The translations under genes and the position numbers were made by a program. The notes below the pieces were generated by a model. It was not told where the DNA came from and did no database searches. It was given only the letters and a program-made list of their open reading frames with translations. A stretch of 64,000 nt of DNA, taken from the NCBI RefSeq assembly GCF_017652985.1, contig NZ_JAGGDJ010000016.1, forward strand, positions 61,288 through 125,287, in the 5' to 3' direction. Below, one piece after another: positions 62,098 to 64,000 of the stretch. Position 1 is the first letter of the stretch, and every line of letters starts with the position of its first letter. The stretch comes from Paenibacillus artemisiicola (lineage in GTDB: Bacteria; Bacillota; Bacilli; Paenibacillales; Paenibacillaceae).

Positions 62098-62982
62098 GTG
62101 CGGCGGCGTAGCTGGATTCATAGGCAAGGCTGGGTCGGATACGCGTTCATCCTGCCGAACATGCTCGGCATTCTGCTCTTCTTCATCCTGCCGGCGCTGT
62201 TCTCGTTCGGCCTCATGTTCACCGACTATCAATTCTCGAACCCGCGCTGGTCGTTCACCGGCCTCGACAATTTGAAGCGGCTGTTCGGGGACGACAAGTT
62301 TTACGAGGCGATCCGGCATACGGCGATCTTCCTGCTGTCCGTGCCGGCGTCGCTCCTGCTCGCGTTTCTCGTGGCGCTCGTGCTGAACCGCGGCGTCTAC
62401 CTGAAGGGGCTGCTCCGGGGGATGTTCTTCTTGCCGTACATCTCGAGCGGCGTCGCGGTGGCGTTCGTCTGGATGCTGCTGTTCCAGCCGACCCACGGCC
62501 CGATCAACGAGGCGCTGCGCTGGCTCGGCGTCGTCTCGCCCCCGGGCTGGTTCGCCGATTCCGACACGGCGATGTACGCCATCGACGTCGTGCAGATCTG
62601 GTTCATGCTCGGCTACAACATGATCATCTACTTGGCGGCGCTGCAGGAGGTGTCGACGGAGCAGCTGGAGGCCGCCCGCATCGACGGCGCGGGCAGCCGC
62701 ACGATCACGTGGCGCATCCTCTGGCCGCTCGTCAGCCCGACGACGTTCCTGCTGCTCGTGACCGGCCTCATCATGACGATGAAGACGTTCTCGCTCATCC
62801 AGGCGATCACGCAGGGCGGACCGAGCGGGAGCACGACGATCCTGTCGCTGTTCGTCTACAAGACGGCGTTCAGCTATTACGAGATGGGCTACGCCTCGAC
62901 GATCTCGTGGTTCCTGTTCGCCTGCATCCTTGCCATCACCCTGATTCAGTGGATCGGCCAGAAACGCTGGGTTCACTACTAG
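62098..62982 (+). CDS. Sugar ABC transporter permease (MalF/LacF type)
   Basis: 294 residues, six transmembrane helices. GTG start after AAAGGCGGCG. The cytoplasmic EAA loop is EAARIDGAGSRTITWRILWPLVSPTT; the N-terminal GYAFILPNMLGILLFFILPALFSF and the FTGLDNLKRLF segment are typical of CUT1 permeases. It acts as a heterodimer with the next gene product, 15 bp downstream. Confidence 0.95.
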   Translation: MRRRSWIHRQGWVGYAFILPNMLGILLFFILPALFSFGLMFTDYQFSNPRWSFTGLDNLKRLFGDDKFYEAIRHTAIFLLSVPASLLLAFLVALVLNRGVYLKGLLRGMFFLPYISSGVAVAFVWMLLFQPTHGPINEALRWLGVVSPPGWFADSDTAMYAIDVVQIWFMLGYNMIIYLAALQEVSTEQLEAARIDGAGSRTITWRILWPLVSPTTFLLLVTGLIMTMKTFSLIQAITQGGPSGSTTILSLFVYKTAFSYYEMGYASTISWFLFACILAITLIQWIGQKRWVHY

Positions 62983-62997
62983 AAAGGAGCGCTTCCC

Positions 62998-63819
62998 ATG
63001 AACGAAGGCACGTTGAAGTCCAAGCTGCCCGTCACGGCCGTCATGCTGATCGCCGGCGTCTTCATGATCGTTCCTTTCCTGTGGATGATCAGCACGTCGT
63101 TCCAGACGCCGACCGAGGTGTTCAAGACCTGGCTGCCGGCCAAGCTCGACTGGAGCAGCCACAAGCGCATCTGGACGGGCAGCTACAACTTCCTGCCGTA
63201 TTACCTGAATTCGATCAAAATCGCGGTCATCGCCACGGCCGGCGCCGTGTTCCTCTCGGCGCTCGCGGCGTACGGCTTCGCCCGGACGGAATTCCGGGGC
63301 CGAGGCGCGATGTTCCTGTTGTACCTGTCGATGATGATGATTCCGCCGCAGGTCATTTTCGTCCCGAAGTTCATCCTGTTCAACTGGATGCACATCTACA
63401 ACACGCATTGGGCGCTCATCCTGCCCGGCATGTTCTCGATCTTCGGCGTCTTCATGCTTCGGCAATTCTTCATGGGCATTCCGAGGGAAATCACGGAGTC
63501 CGCGTTCCTGGACGGGGCGGGGCATTTCACGATCTTCCTCCGCCTCGTGCTGCCGCTGGCCAAGCCCGCGCTCGCGACGTTCGCGATCATCGACTTCTCC
63601 TGGCAGTGGAACGACTACGAGAACGCGCTCGTCTTCCTGCAGAGCCCGAAGCTGTATACGATTCCGCTAGGCCTGCAAAATTTCATTCTCGAGAATAACG
63701 TGGACTACAACGGCATGATGGCGGCGTCGTCCGCGGCGATTATTCCGATGATCGTCATTTTCCTCGTCGGCCAGAAATACATCATCCAGGGCATATCCAG
63801 CTCGGCCGTCAAAGGCTGA
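62998..63819 (+). CDS. Sugar ABC transporter permease (MalG/LacG type)
   Basis: 273 residues, six transmembrane helices. The EAA loop is ESAFLDGAGHFTIFLRLVLPLAKPALATFAI; YLNSIKIAVIATAGAVFLSALAAYGFARTEF and the terminal QKYIIQGISSSAVKG are classic for the second CUT1 permease. AAAGGAG lies about 10 nt before the ATG. Last gene of the operon. Confidence 0.95.
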   Translation: MNEGTLKSKLPVTAVMLIAGVFMIVPFLWMISTSFQTPTEVFKTWLPAKLDWSSHKRIWTGSYNFLPYYLNSIKIAVIATAGAVFLSALAAYGFARTEFRGRGAMFLLYLSMMMIPPQVIFVPKFILFNWMHIYNTHWALILPGMFSIFGVFMLRQFFMGIPREITESAFLDGAGHFTIFLRLVLPLAKPALATFAIIDFSWQWNDYENALVFLQSPKLYTIPLGLQNFILENNVDYNGMMAASSAAIIPMIVIFLVGQKYIIQGISSSAVKG

Positions 63820-63910
63820 TAACGGCCGGCGGAGCCGGTGCGGGCGGGGATCGGCGAGCGGGCTGAAATGGCGGAAACGCGGTTTAATCGCAGCATTGGA
63901 ACGGAACGGC

Positions 63911-63942
63911 AAAAAAGCAGTCGCTTCGGCGACTGCTTTTTT
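63911..63942 (+). terminator. Terminator of the kinase/ABC transporter operon
   Basis: Perfect 14-bp stem aaaaaagcagtcgc/gcgactgctttttt with a stable ttcg tetraloop and a built-in T-tract. Confidence 0.95.
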
Positions 63943-64000
63943 GCGCGGGCGCGCGGCCGCGAGCGGGGACAGGCCCGCGGGCGGACCGCGAAGGCCGCTG

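Noticed and set aside
60550..63525. A 991-codon open frame on the minus strand opposite the sugar ABC operon
   Set aside because: It is antisense to three well-recognised genes, is rich in Arg/Asp/His as expected from GC-rich antisense codons, and has no family resemblance.

Overview
The window looks like chromosome from a GC-rich, Gram-positive spore-former lineage of the Paenibacillaceae (Cohnella/Paenibacillus type). The support is indirect but consistent: strong AGGAGG-type ribosome binding sites with frequent GTG/TTG starts, SLH-domain surface proteins, YesM/YesN-type two-component pairs next to sugar ABC transporters, AraC regulators fused to siderophore-binding domains, DUF3243 and DUF155 proteins, and 19-bp Bacillus-type Fur boxes. 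No rRNA, tRNA, transposase, phage gene or CRISPR array was found.

Layout. 1-12.1 kb is a mixed housekeeping/accessory stretch: the end of a Gfo/Idh/MocA oxidoreductase, a Fur-controlled siderophore-binding lipoprotein, a serine hydrolase, a stand-alone EVE/Mrr-N-like protein, an M50-type membrane protease, aldo/keto reductase, DinB, AraC/GyrI-like regulator, CpsB-type phosphatase, cytochrome P450, DUF155 protein and a 2Fe-2S ferredoxin. 12.3-24.2 kb holds two SLH-anchored surface proteins (a NagZ-type glycosidase and a PHP phosphoesterase) and two more iron-siderophore loci, one with a Btr/YbbB-type regulator broken by a frameshift. 24.4-42.1 kb has many small transcription units: oxidoreductases, VOC proteins, TetR/DoxX and MarR/oxidoreductase divergent pairs, an OmpR-type two-component system beside a secreted protein of unknown function, a LysM protein, and a GntR/enolase-superfamily pair with an operator over the promoter. 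43.2-46.7 kb is a siderophore uptake locus (binding protein diverging from two FecCD permeases, no ATPase). 47.0-57.4 kb has an MFS/TetR operon, an SDR with a long leader, a flippase-like/glycosyltransferase pair, a second MFS pump and a DapA-like/LysR divergent pair. 57.9-63.8 kb is a YesM/YesN plus sugar ABC transporter operon closed by a strong terminator.

Iron acquisition is the main recurring theme: four substrate-binding lipoproteins and one permease pair sit behind Fur boxes, but no ATPase is present, so they must share one encoded elsewhere.

The most unusual signal is non-coding. The three longest gaps between convergent genes (26.94-27.58, 39.33-40.10 and 53.08-53.73 kb) all carry repeats with a period of about 51 bp. 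The first is an exact 51-bp tandem array of nine full units and one partial. The other two each carry four copies of a related 20-mer in the same arrangement: two inverted copies about 51 bp apart, a gap of about 38 bp, then two direct copies about 50 bp apart. A weaker shared core links all three. This appears to be one diverged family of convergent-gene intergenic elements of unknown function.
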